A stretch of 64,000 nucleotides of DNA, taken from the NCBI GenBank assembly GCA_023415655.1, contig JAEZKD010000265.1, positions 4,980 through 68,979 on the forward strand, written 5' to 3'. The DNA is from Bacillota bacterium. Lineage in GTDB: Bacteria > Bacillota > Clostridia > Lachnospirales > Lachnospiraceae. The position numbers and the translations under genes were made by a program. Positions 17,176-26,744 of this stretch are shown here, piece after piece (positions within the stretch are counted from its first letter, which is position 1; each line of letters starts with the position of its first letter). The notes under the pieces were generated by a model, which was not told the DNA's origin, searched no databases, and was given only the letters and a program-made list of their open reading frames with translations.

Positions 17176-18513
17176 TTACCTCTTTCTTAAACGAGCAATG
17201 AAAAATCCATCGGTATTCCATTGATTCGGTAGCACTTGGAGATAACCTTGCTTCGTCGTTTCCGACCAAAGCTTTTGCGGAAGATATGGATTGATCTCCT
17301 CCAATTCAAAGCCTAACATCTCTAAATATCGTACATTTTCAAGGTTTTCCTCTGGGTTGATTGTACACGTGCTATAAATCAATGTTTTCCCTGGTTTCAC
17401 ATAGGTTGTGACTACCTTTAGGATTTCTTTTTGTAGCTTAGCTAACTCTTTCATAGACTCGAGTGTCATATTATATTTAATATCTGGTTTCTTGCCAATG
17501 ACTCCCAGACCACTACATGGTAAGTCAGCAATGACCAAATCAGCTTTTTCAATTAGTTCATTCTTTAACTCAAGTGCATCCGCAACCATCGCAGTAACAT
17601 TCGTTATTTTAAGTCGCTGTACATTCTGTTGAATTAAATCCACCTTATAAGGTGTCTTATCACAAGCAAGAACATGACCTGTTCCCTTTAGAAGCGAAGC
17701 AATATGAAGTGCTTTACCACCAGGTGCTGCACAAACATCAATGACATAATCATTCTTCTTTACATCTGCAATATGTCCGACTAGCATCGAACTTTCATCT
17801 TGTATGGTAAATAATCCTTCATTAAAGGCTTCCATTTTCTCCAGTGAATCATAGGAAGCAATTCGTAATGCTTCCGTTAATAGATGCCCTGGTTGTACAA
17901 CAATTCCTTCTTGTTCTAACATCGCAGTTAATTCAGAGACCGAAACTCTTAGTTCATTACAACGAATGGTTGTTTCCTTATCCTTTTCAAAGGCTGCTAG
18001 AATCTCTTTTGTTCCTTGTACTCCATATTGCTTTGACCAAAAATCAACCAACCACAAAGGGGTTGAGAACTCATAGCTCAATTTCTCTAGCTCTGTAAAC
18101 TCATTTGGGATTTGATACAATACCTCTTTTTGGCGTACCATGGTTCTCAAAATACCATTGACAAAGCCAGAGAGAGAAACAAAGCCTCTTTTTTTTGCCA
18201 ACTTCACCGCTTCGTTACAGATTGCAAAATCTTGTATCTGATCCATATACTTTAGCTGATAAACAGCCATTCGTAATATGTTTCGTATGATCGGTTTCAT
18301 CTTTTTCACTTTTACCTTAGAGAATCGATCTAGGTCATAATCAATTGTAATCGTATGTTCAATACAACCAGTAACGATTCGAGAGATCAAGGCACGATCT
18401 TTCTTTTCTAGCTCACTTGCTTTTTTTAAACCTTCATTGATTACAACATGGCTTAACTTCTTTTCTTCTAAGATTTCGATTAACATCGTAAGCGCAATTT
18501 CTCTTGCGTTCAT
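17176..18513 (-). CDS. rsmB: 16S rRNA (cytosine(967)-C(5))-methyltransferase
   Basis: 445 aa: N-terminal NusB-like RNA-binding helical domain (residues ~1-140) and C-terminal Rossmann methyltransferase. Seen: SAM motif DVCAAPGGKALHIA, catalytic Cys region YSTCTINPEENLENV, second Cys DLPCSGLGVIGKKPDIKY, and C-terminal WNTDGFFIARLRK. It methylates C967 of 16S rRNA. Part of the fmt-to-prkC cluster, 13 bp from the Zn-peptidase gene. RBS GGAGG. Confidence 0.96.
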   Translation of the reverse strand: MNAREIALTMLIEILEEKKLSHVVINEGLKKASELEKKDRALISRIVTGCIEHTITIDYDLDRFSKVKVKKMKPIIRNILRMAVYQLKYMDQIQDFAICNEAVKLAKKRGFVSLSGFVNGILRTMVRQKEVLYQIPNEFTELEKLSYEFSTPLWLVDFWSKQYGVQGTKEILAAFEKDKETTIRCNELRVSVSELTAMLEQEGIVVQPGHLLTEALRIASYDSLEKMEAFNEGLFTIQDESSMLVGHIADVKKNDYVIDVCAAPGGKALHIASLLKGTGHVLACDKTPYKVDLIQQNVQRLKITNVTAMVADALELKNELIEKADLVIADLPCSGLGVIGKKPDIKYNMTLESMKELAKLQKEILKVVTTYVKPGKTLIYSTCTINPEENLENVRYLEMLGFELEEINPYLPQKLWSETTKQGYLQVLPNQWNTDGFFIARLRKR

Positions 18514-18526
18514 TTTCTATCCTCCA

Positions 18527-19258
18527 TTAGTCATTGCGCCTTCCACGGTTTCCAAATAATAAAATCAAACGTAATAACTGTAAAATCGACGCTGCTGCAG
18601 CTGCGACATACGTTAAGGCTGCAGCTGTTAGTACTTTTCTTGTCTTTTTTACTTCATCCTGTTGTAATAATCCATTGTTAGAAAGTATCGCCAATGCTCG
18701 ACGAGAAGCATTAAACTCCACTGGTAAGGTTACAAGCTGAAAAAGTACCGCTGCAGAAAACATCAGAATTCCAATTGTAATCAAGGTCTGTGAGTAGCCC
18801 ATAAGCACTCCAAATAGAATCAACGGCCAGGATAAGGTGGCTCCAAAATTGGCAACAGGCACTAAAGCAGCACGTAGCTTTAATGGAGCATAAGATTTAT
18901 GATCTTGAATGGCATGTCCACATTCGTGAGCTGCTACGCCAATCGCAGCTACAGAGCTACTTCCATATACAGTATCCGACAAACGTAACACTTTACTTCT
19001 TGAATCATAATGATCGGTCAAATTTCCTCTGACATGTTCAATGGTCACATCATAAATACCTGCTTGTCGTAAAATACGCTCTGCTGCCATAGCTCCTGTT
19101 AAGCCTGAGTAAGAAGAAACCTTTGCGTATTTTGCATACGTTGATTTCACCTTTAAGGATGCTAATATACTCAAAACTGCACCAATTAGAACGAGATAAT
19201 ACGTTGGATCAAAATAAAAACCATATCCAAAACCAGGTCCATAATACAAAAAGTTCAT
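18527..19258 (-). CDS. Membrane zinc metallopeptidase (YugP-like)
   Basis: 243 aa membrane protein of the neutral zinc metallopeptidase family commonly found beside fmt in Firmicutes. Seen: N-terminal hydrophobic span after a Gly/Tyr/Phe-rich stretch (YYGPGFGYGFYFDPTYYLVLIGAVLS), zinc motif HECGHAIQDH (HExxH, around residue 115), several later membrane spans and a basic C-terminus GNRGRRND. I choose the ATG at 19258 (RBS GGGAGG, 7 nt upstream) over an upstream in-frame codon inside fmt. The substrate is unknown. Confidence 0.9.
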   Translation of the reverse strand: MNFLYYGPGFGYGFYFDPTYYLVLIGAVLSILASLKVKSTYAKYAKVSSYSGLTGAMAAERILRQAGIYDVTIEHVRGNLTDHYDSRSKVLRLSDTVYGSSSVAAIGVAAHECGHAIQDHKSYAPLKLRAALVPVANFGATLSWPLILFGVLMGYSQTLITIGILMFSAAVLFQLVTLPVEFNASRRALAILSNNGLLQQDEVKKTRKVLTAAALTYVAAAAASILQLLRLILLFGNRGRRND

Positions 19259-19262
19259 TTTG

Positions 19263-20210
19263 CTACCTCCCGAGCACAATTCCTGCTTCTAAGACAAAGC
19301 CACGTAAAAAGTCACCAGTCATCATGCGCTTCTTACCTTCCATCTGTAACTCTAATACTTCAAGATACCCCTTTCCTGTCTTAACAACAAAGGCATCTTT
19401 TTCTACCTTTACAATCGTACCTTCGACATAATTATCATCAGTACCCTCGTCCATGTCATCCAAAACCCGTGCCTTCCAGATCTTTAGCGTTTTACCATTG
19501 AGCTGTGTATAGGCACTTGGCCAAGGGTTCAAGCCTCGTATCAGACGTTCTAAGCTAATCGCATCCTTTGTAAAATCTAGATTTCCAAATTCTTTTTTAA
19601 ACTGTCTTACATGAGTTGCTTTTGAATCATCCTGCTTTTCATATACTGCAGTATGATTCTTGATTTGCTCCAGTGCAACTAACAATGCATGTGCTCCAAC
19701 TGCGGCAAGTTTATCATGAAGAGTTCCAGCGGTTTCCTCTGGGTCAATTTCAACTTCTTCTTTGTAGATCATATCTCCAGTATCAATTCCAGCATCCATT
19801 TTCATAATTGTGACACCAGTAGTTTGTTCTCCTTCGATAATCGCATACTGGATAGGTGCTGCACCACGAAATTTTGGTAGAAGGGATGCATGTACATTGA
19901 TGCACCCAAGCTTAGGTATATCTAAGAATTCTTGAACTAAGATTTGTCCAAAGGCAACTACAATAATAATATCTGGATTCAAGGAGCGAATCTCTTTTAT
20001 AAAGCTTTCTGCTCTCGCTTTTACTGGTTGATAGATTGGCAGATTATGCTTGAGTGCTACCTCTTTTACTTCAGGGTAGGCCATTTCCTTGCCTCTTCCT
20101 TTTGGTTTATCCGGCTGCGTCACTACTGCAATCACTTCTATGTCGGAATCAAGCAATGCTTCTAATATCTTTGCTGAGATTTCGGGTGTTCCCATAAATA
20201 TAGCTTTCAT
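19263..20210 (-). CDS. fmt: Methionyl-tRNA formyltransferase
   Basis: Formylates initiator Met-tRNA using 10-formyl-THF. 315 aa, normal length. Seen: MKAIFMGTPEISA start, VVTQPDKPKGRGK, catalytic CINVHASLLPKFRGAAPIQYAI, GVTIMKMDAGIDTGDM, and the C-terminal OB-like domain beginning at GLNPWPSAYT. It follows def (52 bp), the classical def-fmt pair. RBS GAGG. Confidence 0.98.
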   Translation of the reverse strand: MKAIFMGTPEISAKILEALLDSDIEVIAVVTQPDKPKGRGKEMAYPEVKEVALKHNLPIYQPVKARAESFIKEIRSLNPDIIIVVAFGQILVQEFLDIPKLGCINVHASLLPKFRGAAPIQYAIIEGEQTTGVTIMKMDAGIDTGDMIYKEEVEIDPEETAGTLHDKLAAVGAHALLVALEQIKNHTAVYEKQDDSKATHVRQFKKEFGNLDFTKDAISLERLIRGLNPWPSAYTQLNGKTLKIWKARVLDDMDEGTDDNYVEGTIVKVEKDAFVVKTGKGYLEVLELQMEGKKRMMTGDFLRGFVLEAGIVLGR

Positions 20211-20262
20211 CTGAAAAACCTCGTTTCATCATCATTTCAACAGAATAACTTCAGATTATTTG

Positions 20263-20745
20263 TTATTCCTCTTCCTCTACGTTTACATCGCGTAAAGAAC
20301 CCTCTACAAGATCAACGTATAACTTTCCATCTAGATGATCTAATTCGTGACAGAACGCTCTTGCTAATAAGCCTTCACCCTCCATCTCAAATTCCTTCAT
20401 ATTTCGATCAAAAGCTCTTACCTTCACACGATTAGGTCTCGTTACCTTACCAGCTTTTCCCGGTACACTCAAACAACCTTCATCACCTACTTGTTCTCCA
20501 TCCGCTTCCACAATCACTGGGTTAATAAGAACAATTGGTGAATCACCTTCCTCTGATACATCAATAGTAACTACTCTTTTTAGTATTCCAACCTGTGGTG
20601 CTGCTAAACCTACTCCCTGTGAATCATACATAGTATCTAGCATATCGTCAATTAAAGTCTCAATTTTTTTATTCATTTCTGTTACTGGTTTTGCTACCTT
20701 ATTAAGGATCTCATCTCCAATATAACGTAAATTTCTTATAGCCAT
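20263..20745 (-). CDS. def: Peptide deformylase
   Basis: Removes the N-formyl group from nascent proteins; Fe/Zn enzyme of 160 aa. The three signature motifs are present: GVGLAAPQVG, EGCLSVPG and HELDHLDG (HExxH). I take the ATG of MAIRNLRYIG at 20745 (AAAAGGAGAGA upstream) rather than an in-frame codon 21 bp earlier. First gene of the def-to-thiN block, preceded by the repeat-rich 670-bp gap. Confidence 0.97.
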   Translation of the reverse strand: MAIRNLRYIGDEILNKVAKPVTEMNKKIETLIDDMLDTMYDSQGVGLAAPQVGILKRVVTIDVSEEGDSPIVLINPVIVEADGEQVGDEGCLSVPGKAGKVTRPNRVKVRAFDRNMKEFEMEGEGLLARAFCHELDHLDGKLYVDLVEGSLRDVNVEEEE

Positions 20746-20779
20746 CTTATCTCTCCTTTTTATCAATTTGTTATATCAT

Positions 20780-21200
20780 TGCTACTATAAACTAAGTCTT
20801 TCGATTTAGTTTTATCAAGTTATTACTTATAATAATATTGTTTTATAAGTACATTAATTTAGTACTTAAATTTTAGTACTTTAGATTTTATACTTCAAGT
20901 TATTACTCTTTATTTTAGTCTTTATCTTTAATACTTCTCGTTATTACTCTTGATTTAAAACTTTGGTTTCAATACTTCAAGTTATTACTCTTGTATTAAG
21001 ACTTTTGCTTCAAACGTCTAAATTATTAGTCTAAAATTATGACTTTTGTTCAATGCTTCTTACTATTACTCTAGATTTTAGACTTCAACTTCAATACTTA
21101 TAGTTATCACTCTAGAATTTAGTTTTTAGCTTCAATACTTAGTAATTACTCTAGAATATATCACTTTAGATTTTATACCTCATCTTACCACTCTAGAATT
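20780..21200. repeat. Degenerate ~41-bp tandem repeat (about ten units)
   Basis: Core sequences resembling TTATTACTC recur at about 20820, 20860, 20900, 20941, 20982, 21023, 21063, 21104, 21143 and 21185, i.e. every 39-42 bp (mostly 41). Between cores each unit carries a variant of TAGATTTTAGACTT followed by CTTCAATACTTCAAG. Units are imperfect, with best conservation in the middle. No ORF crosses the array and 41 is not a multiple of three, so it is a non-coding minisatellite. No spacers, so it is not CRISPR. Confidence 0.85.
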
Positions 21201-21218
21201 TAACATTCTATAAATAGT

Positions 21219-21426
21219 CTTCGCACATCAATACTTAAACTTTGCCTGTGATTTCAACACCTTTATCAAGAAGAATTATTGGTGTCATGTGTATTTCTGG
21301 CCTTCAAGTCGCCGCTTTTTGGAGGCTTGAGAGCTGGCGAGCCAGAAATACACATGATACCAATAGTTCTTCTTGTCGAAATACTTAATTAATCACAGGC
21401 AAATCCACAACCTAACATGTGCGAAG
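21219..21426 (+). ncRNA. Candidate 208-nt long-hairpin RNA (H1)
   Basis: Three nested paired segments: 21219-21228 with 21417-21426 (10/10), 21241-21253 with 21391-21403 (13/13), and 21267-21301 with 21341-21375 (33/35). The two differences in the innermost stem become U-G and G-U pairs in plus-strand RNA but A-C mismatches in minus-strand RNA. The apex (21302-21340) is about 39 nt. TATAAA at 21209-21214 lies just upstream on the plus strand. No ORF inside. A structured RNA is inference; a palindromic mobile element or structured terminator is the alternative. Confidence 0.5.
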
Positions 21427-21434
21427 TTAAAAAA

Positions 21435-23678
21435 TCAGTACCCAATCATTGGGTTAAAATCGTACTGAACGGTTGCTTCCTTCATTCGTGTAGAAACTTC
21501 GGTATAGCGTTCTAAAAAATCTTTTAGTAGGGTAAGTCTATCATATTCTTCATCTTTTATATAGAGGATTCTTCGATAAATATCATTAATTTTTGATAAA
21601 TTTGCATCCGTAGGACCAATAATTTGCATTTCATCGGTAATATTTTCATGTTTCATCCATTCTTTGGTAGCCCCTGCTAAAAGCTCCGAAACCAAGGTTG
21701 CAGAATCTTCCTTCTTGGAAAGCACTAAAATAGCCATGATATGTGCTATTGGCGGATATTTCATCAACTTACGATAGTTTATCTCATTTTCATAAAATTG
21801 TGCATAATCTTGTTTCGCCGCAGAAACAACCGCATAATGCTCTGGTTGATACGTTTGTATGACTACCTCGCCTTCCAACTCTCCACGACCTGCTCGTCCA
21901 GTGGCCTGTGCTAATAATTGATAGGTTCTCTCAGCAGCTCGATAATCATTTGCATACAATGACAAATCAGCAGCTAAAATTCCAACCAAGGTAACCCCTT
22001 CAAAATCATGCCCCTTTACTATCATCTGAGTTCCTACTAAGATATCTGCTTTATGATTTGCAAAGGCACTTAAAATTTCCTCATAGCTATTCTTTCCCTT
22101 TGTAGTATCTGCATCCATTCTGAGGATTCGTGCCATCGGGAATTCCTTTGCTACCATAGCTTCCACCTTTTGAGTTCCTGTCCCAAAGGCAGCAATATAC
22201 TTTGACTGACAACTTGGGCACGTAGACGGTGCCTTTGTTTCATATCCACAATAATGACACTTTAGCATGCTATTATTATGAGCTGTCAAAGAAATATCAC
22301 AGTGTGGGCACTTTAAAACCAAACCACAGCTTCTACAAGAGACAAAACCTGCAAACCCACGCCGATTTAAGAAAAGCATAATTTGTTGTTTTTTATTCAA
22401 ACGATCAAGAATGAGTTCTCTTAGTTTTGCACTAAAAATTGATTTGTTTTGATTTTTTAACTCTTCTTTGAGATCCACAATATGAACCTTTGGTGTGTTT
22501 GAAGTTTTTGCTCTTTTTTTCAGTTCAAATAATCGATATTCGTTTGTTTGAACCTTATGATAAGCTTCCAACGAAGGGGTAGCAGATCCAAGAACAACAA
22601 ATGCATGATTGAGCTTTGCTCGCATGATTGCAACCTCTCTCGCATGATACTTTGGCGGCATCTCACTTTTATAGCTACTTTCATGCTCCTCATCAATGAT
22701 GATAATTCCTAGATTTGAAAACGGAGTGAATAGTGCAGATCTTGGTCCAATCATAATATCGACTTCGCCCTTTTTTGCACGATCTATCTGGTCAAAACGC
22801 TCTCCAGCAGACATTTTAGAGTTGAGGATAGATACACGATCTAAAAAACGTTTTCTAAATCTCATAACAGTTTGATAAGTCAAAGCGATTTCAGGGATTA
22901 ACAAAATTGCTTGACGCCCCTGTTGTAGAATATAATCAATGAGCTCCATATATACTTCTGTTTTACCACTGCCTGTAACACCATGAATCAGATAGGTATT
23001 CCTAATACCCTTCTCATAATCCATTACAATATCATCCACGATTCTTTGTTGTTCATCATTTAAGATTGTTTTCATCATGTTCTGTTCTTGATTGGACAAT
23101 GGATTACGATAAGCTATTTCTGACTCAATAAGAATTAATTGATCATTTAATAAGGACTGAATCGTTGTACGTGAAATCTTAAGCGTGTTTAAAACATAAT
23201 CATAGGATAGAGTACGATTATCATGAAGTGCTGATAACAGCTTAACTTTTGCTGTGTATCGTTTTCTCGTAAATTCTTCTATGGCTTTCCTTAACTCTTC
23301 TTGTGTAGCATTGCTTGTTATCGTTCTCTTTTCTACTTGTTTTACACTCTTTTTTACTGGTATTACTGTCTTTAATGCATCATTTAACGTACCACCATAA
23401 TTTTCCCGTATAAAACCTGCTAACGTAATTAATTGTCCTTCAATCGGCAATTTCCCCTCTAATACGCTGTCAATCGGTTTGATTTTATGTTTATCAAGCT
23501 TGGAAATCTCCGAAATAGAAACAATATATCCCTGGATTTTTCGATTTCCTTTGCCAAAAGGAGCTAAAACAGCAGCTCCTACAACGGCTTTCTCAGAAAG
23601 TTCTTCTGGAATTGAATACTGATATGTTTGATCCAGACTTTCCACAGAGATATCTATAATTACATCAGCGTATCGCAT
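21435..23678 (-). CDS. priA: Primosomal replication-restart helicase PriA
   Basis: 747-aa 3'-5' DNA helicase that reloads the replisome at stalled forks. Seen: N-terminal DNA-binding domain (YADVIIDISVESLDQTYQYSIP), Walker A GVTGSGKTEVYMELI, Walker B DEEHESSYK, GSATPSLEAY, zinc-binding cysteines CRSCGLVLKCPHC and CHYCG...CPSC, then motif V/VI region VGTQMIVKGHDF and QATGRAGRG. It starts 6 bp after murF and is probably cotranscribed with murE-murF. Confidence 0.97.
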   Translation of the reverse strand: MRYADVIIDISVESLDQTYQYSIPEELSEKAVVGAAVLAPFGKGNRKIQGYIVSISEISKLDKHKIKPIDSVLEGKLPIEGQLITLAGFIRENYGGTLNDALKTVIPVKKSVKQVEKRTITSNATQEELRKAIEEFTRKRYTAKVKLLSALHDNRTLSYDYVLNTLKISRTTIQSLLNDQLILIESEIAYRNPLSNQEQNMMKTILNDEQQRIVDDIVMDYEKGIRNTYLIHGVTGSGKTEVYMELIDYILQQGRQAILLIPEIALTYQTVMRFRKRFLDRVSILNSKMSAGERFDQIDRAKKGEVDIMIGPRSALFTPFSNLGIIIIDEEHESSYKSEMPPKYHAREVAIMRAKLNHAFVVLGSATPSLEAYHKVQTNEYRLFELKKRAKTSNTPKVHIVDLKEELKNQNKSIFSAKLRELILDRLNKKQQIMLFLNRRGFAGFVSCRSCGLVLKCPHCDISLTAHNNSMLKCHYCGYETKAPSTCPSCQSKYIAAFGTGTQKVEAMVAKEFPMARILRMDADTTKGKNSYEEILSAFANHKADILVGTQMIVKGHDFEGVTLVGILAADLSLYANDYRAAERTYQLLAQATGRAGRGELEGEVVIQTYQPEHYAVVSAAKQDYAQFYENEINYRKLMKYPPIAHIMAILVLSKKEDSATLVSELLAGATKEWMKHENITDEMQIIGPTDANLSKINDIYRRILYIKDEEYDRLTLLKDFLERYTEVSTRMKEATVQYDFNPMIGY

Positions 23679-23684
23679 GAATGA

Positions 23685-25184
23685 TCAACCTTTCTTTACG
23701 AGATTCACAAGTACTTCTAATTGCATACCGCGGGAACCTTTGAATAGTATGGTATCCTTTTTTTCTAATAGCTTCATCAACAATTCCCCTGCTTCTTCCT
23801 TCGTCTCACACGAATGGACTTGAATGAGAGAATTCACATCACTCACTGCTTTTGCAATTTGATCCGCTTCTTTTCCAATCGTGATTACTATATCAATTGT
23901 TTTTGATGAATTCAGCGCATTTTGAGACTGTTTTGCTAGATACTCTCCAACCTCATAGTGGCAACGTTTCGAGATTTCACCAAGTTCTAAAATATCTGCT
24001 AATACTATAATTTTTCGATGATCCTTTGGTAATTCTAATAGTACGTTAATCGCACCCTTCATCGAATCAGGGCTTGCATTGTAAGTATCATCGATCACTG
24101 TTATCTCATTCACCTTTTCAATCCCACCACGCATTGTAATCGGCTGATAGTTAAGAAGGCCTTCTTTTGCAATGGATGGAGCTATTCCAAAGTATTCTGC
24201 AATGAATAAAGCAACTAGCGCATTTAATACATTATGTTGGCCAAGTACAGACAATTGAATGATTTCCCCTTGAGACTTTTCTTGCTTTTTATTATGATAG
24301 ATAAACTCTGTTTTATCACCAATCGTCTTAATATGACTTGCATAAACATCACATTCTTCATCGGTTCCAAAGGTAACAACGGTCGACTGCTTCAGCTTTT
24401 CTACCGTTTCTAATGATAGGTTTATTTTATCAAGAAGATGTGTTTTTTCTTTGTCATTTTTCTTAGGATTTGTGAACGCATCGTAGATTTCTCGCAACAA
24501 TGGATCGTCACCATTGACAAGTAGCACAGAACCAGGTTCAAAGTAATTACAAATATCAGCTTTTTCCTTACGAATGTTCTCCATTGTCTTTAATTGCCCA
24601 ATATGAGAAACACCAATATTCGTCATAACAGCAAAGGTAGGTCTTGCAACCTTGCTAAGACGTTTCATCTCACCAAATTGACTCATTCCCATCTCAATCA
24701 CAGCGATGTCATGTTCCTTTGTAATCCTTGTCATCATCTGTGGTAGGCCAACTTGACTATTCATATTCTTGTCAGTTTTTAAGACATTCATCCTTGTCTC
24801 AAGAGCTGCTGCTATCATCTCTTTCGTGGTCGTTTTACCTACACTTCCAGTAATTCCAATGAGTGGTAGACTAAACTGTGAACGATAATCCTCACCAAGT
24901 CGTTGAAGAGCTGTTACGGAATGCTCCACTTGAATGTAGGTCATTCCCTCGGTTGCTTCTTCTACCTGGTTACGCATAGTAAAGGTACACTGCATTCCAG
25001 TTTCCATAGCATTTTTAATGAAGTCATGTGCATCAACACGCTCTCCAATCACCGGAACAAATAAGGTCGTAGCATCTCCATATCTTGAATCCGTACTAAA
25101 TTTATCTATCTTTTTACTACCATCACCTTGAAGTATAGTACCCCCAACAATCTTCGCAATCTCTTCTATCGTAAAAACAGCCAT
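23685..25184 (-). CDS. murF: UDP-N-acetylmuramoyl-tripeptide--D-alanyl-D-alanine ligase
   Basis: Adds D-Ala-D-Ala to the UDP-MurNAc-tripeptide. 499 aa, a little longer than usual (~450), with a Lys/Glu-rich insert around residues 240-290. Seen: DSRYGDATTLFVPVIGERVDAHDF, P-loop GITGSVGKTTTKEMI, EMGMSQFGEMKRLS, and IDDTYNASPDSMKGAI. The ATG at 25184 (spaced from GAGAGGG) is preferred over one 6 bp upstream. It lies 13 bp downstream of murE. Confidence 0.95.
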   Translation of the reverse strand: MAVFTIEEIAKIVGGTILQGDGSKKIDKFSTDSRYGDATTLFVPVIGERVDAHDFIKNAMETGMQCTFTMRNQVEEATEGMTYIQVEHSVTALQRLGEDYRSQFSLPLIGITGSVGKTTTKEMIAAALETRMNVLKTDKNMNSQVGLPQMMTRITKEHDIAVIEMGMSQFGEMKRLSKVARPTFAVMTNIGVSHIGQLKTMENIRKEKADICNYFEPGSVLLVNGDDPLLREIYDAFTNPKKNDKEKTHLLDKINLSLETVEKLKQSTVVTFGTDEECDVYASHIKTIGDKTEFIYHNKKQEKSQGEIIQLSVLGQHNVLNALVALFIAEYFGIAPSIAKEGLLNYQPITMRGGIEKVNEITVIDDTYNASPDSMKGAINVLLELPKDHRKIIVLADILELGEISKRCHYEVGEYLAKQSQNALNSSKTIDIVITIGKEADQIAKAVSDVNSLIQVHSCETKEEAGELLMKLLEKKDTILFKGSRGMQLEVLVNLVKKG

Positions 25185-25197
25185 AGTCATTCCCTCT

Positions 25198-26685
25198 CTA
25201 ACCTAATTTTTCCTTCTCTTCTGGTGTCATCTCATCTAAAATCTCTTGAATCAAATCACGTTCATCCATATGGTGCTTTACCCCACAGATTTCCTGATAA
25301 TCCTCATGACCTTTTCCTGCTAAAAGGATGACATCACCATCTTGGGCATTTAAGATACAATAACGAATTGCTTCTTTGCGATCACAGATTGCTATAAAGT
25401 TACCTGGCCCCTTTTTCACACCAGTTATGATATCATCTATAATTGCCTGTGGTTCTTCGTATCTTGGATTATCAGATGTAACTACGGTTAAGTCTGCTTT
25501 CTTCGAGGATATCTCACCCATTTCAAAACGACGATCTCTGGAACGGTTTCCTCCACAACCAAACATACAAACCAAACGCTTTGGCTCATATTCACGAAGT
25601 GTAGTTAATACACTATCTAAGCTCATCGCATTGTGTGCATAATCAATCATCAAAATAAAACGCTTTGAAATTGCGATCGGTTCCACACGACCTTTGACTT
25701 TAATGGAACGCAATGCTTCTTTGATCTTTTCTACTGGCACCTGAAAATGACGGCATATTGCAATTGCAGTTAAGGAATTATAAACTGAGAACTTACCTGG
25801 AATATCCACTTGGACAGAGAAATCCATAAGCCCTTTTACCTCATAGGTAACTCCTAAGCTTCCTAGGGACGAATGCAAATCTACATTGGTAGCTCTTAAG
25901 TCTGCAGCTTCACTCAAACCATACGTTTCTACGCTACAGGTATGACCTTTTAATATCTCATGTATATTCTTATCATCTACATTTAAGATACCAACTTTAC
26001 ACTGTTGAAATAGCTTTGCTTTGCTTGCTGTATAATCAGCAAAATCCTTATGTTCTCCTGGACCGATATGGTCTGGTTCAAGGTTCGTAAAGATACCAAA
26101 ATCAAACGTAAATCCACCAACTCGATACAGCATTAAACCTTGAGACGATACTTCCATAACGACACATTCGCATCCTGCTTCCACCATTTTTGCAAAATAT
26201 TCTTGAACCAGATAAGATTCTGGAGTTGTATTATTGGCTGGAATCACAGTATCTCCTATGATCGTTTCAATCGTACCAATAAGCCCTGTTTTGTATCCTG
26301 ATTTTTCAAGAATGGAGCGTACCATGTATGCAGTCGTTGTCTTCCCTTTGGTACCTGTAATCCCAATTGTTTTTAATTTTGTTGCTGGGTGACCAAAGTA
26401 AGCTGCAGACATAAAGCTAAGTGCTTTTCTCGTATTATCCACTTTTAGGATCGTTACTAAGCTTGAGTTAACTGTAATGTCATCCTCTACAATCAATGTA
26501 CTAGCTCCTAGTTCCACTGCTTTTTGTGCGTAGGAATGACCATCACTCATAACACCTTTGATACATACAAAGACAGAACCTTCTTTTACTTTTCTAGAAT
26601 CAAACTCTAATGTTGTTATATTGCAATCAACATTACCTTGCACAACCTCATATTGTAATTCTTGTATTAAACTTGTTAACTTCAT
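25198..26685 (-). CDS. murE: UDP-N-acetylmuramoyl-L-alanyl-D-glutamate--2,6-diaminopimelate ligase
   Basis: Adds the third stem-peptide residue. 495 aa. Seen: FDSRKVKEGSVFVCIKG, P-loop GTKGKTTTAYM, EVSSQGL, NLEPDHI, and the amino-acid selectivity motif DNPR in VVTSDNPRYEEP, which indicates meso-diaminopimelate rather than lysine. The start is the ATG of MKLTSLIQEL at 26685 with GTGAGGAAA upstream. First gene of murE-murF-priA, well away from the other mur genes at 0-8 kb. Confidence 0.95.
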   Translation of the reverse strand: MKLTSLIQELQYEVVQGNVDCNITTLEFDSRKVKEGSVFVCIKGVMSDGHSYAQKAVELGASTLIVEDDITVNSSLVTILKVDNTRKALSFMSAAYFGHPATKLKTIGITGTKGKTTTAYMVRSILEKSGYKTGLIGTIETIIGDTVIPANNTTPESYLVQEYFAKMVEAGCECVVMEVSSQGLMLYRVGGFTFDFGIFTNLEPDHIGPGEHKDFADYTASKAKLFQQCKVGILNVDDKNIHEILKGHTCSVETYGLSEAADLRATNVDLHSSLGSLGVTYEVKGLMDFSVQVDIPGKFSVYNSLTAIAICRHFQVPVEKIKEALRSIKVKGRVEPIAISKRFILMIDYAHNAMSLDSVLTTLREYEPKRLVCMFGCGGNRSRDRRFEMGEISSKKADLTVVTSDNPRYEEPQAIIDDIITGVKKGPGNFIAICDRKEAIRYCILNAQDGDVILLAGKGHEDYQEICGVKHHMDERDLIQEILDEMTPEEKEKLG

Positions 26686-26718
26686 ATTTTTCCTCACTCT
26701 TCTTAGATTCTGTATCAC

Positions 26719-26744
26719 GTAACGATCCGTTACAATTTATTATA
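26719..26744 (-). promoter_or_regulatory. Candidate murE promoter -10 with operator-like dyad
   Basis: A minus-strand TATAAT (26739-26744) lies upstream of murE; a matching -35 is poor. Just downstream, spanning the predicted start site, is a perfect dyad GTAACG-ATC-CGTTAC (26719-26733). The arrangement suggests a repressor site over the transcription start of murE-murF-priA; the cognate regulator is unknown. Confidence 0.4.

Noticed and set aside
20780..21200. CRISPR array
   Set aside because: Units are contiguous and degenerate with no constant repeat/unique spacer alternation, and no cas genes are present.
21219..21426. Ordinary rho-independent terminator of priA
   Set aside because: Arms are far too long, the apex is large and no U-tract follows on the minus strand; retained as a candidate RNA instead.
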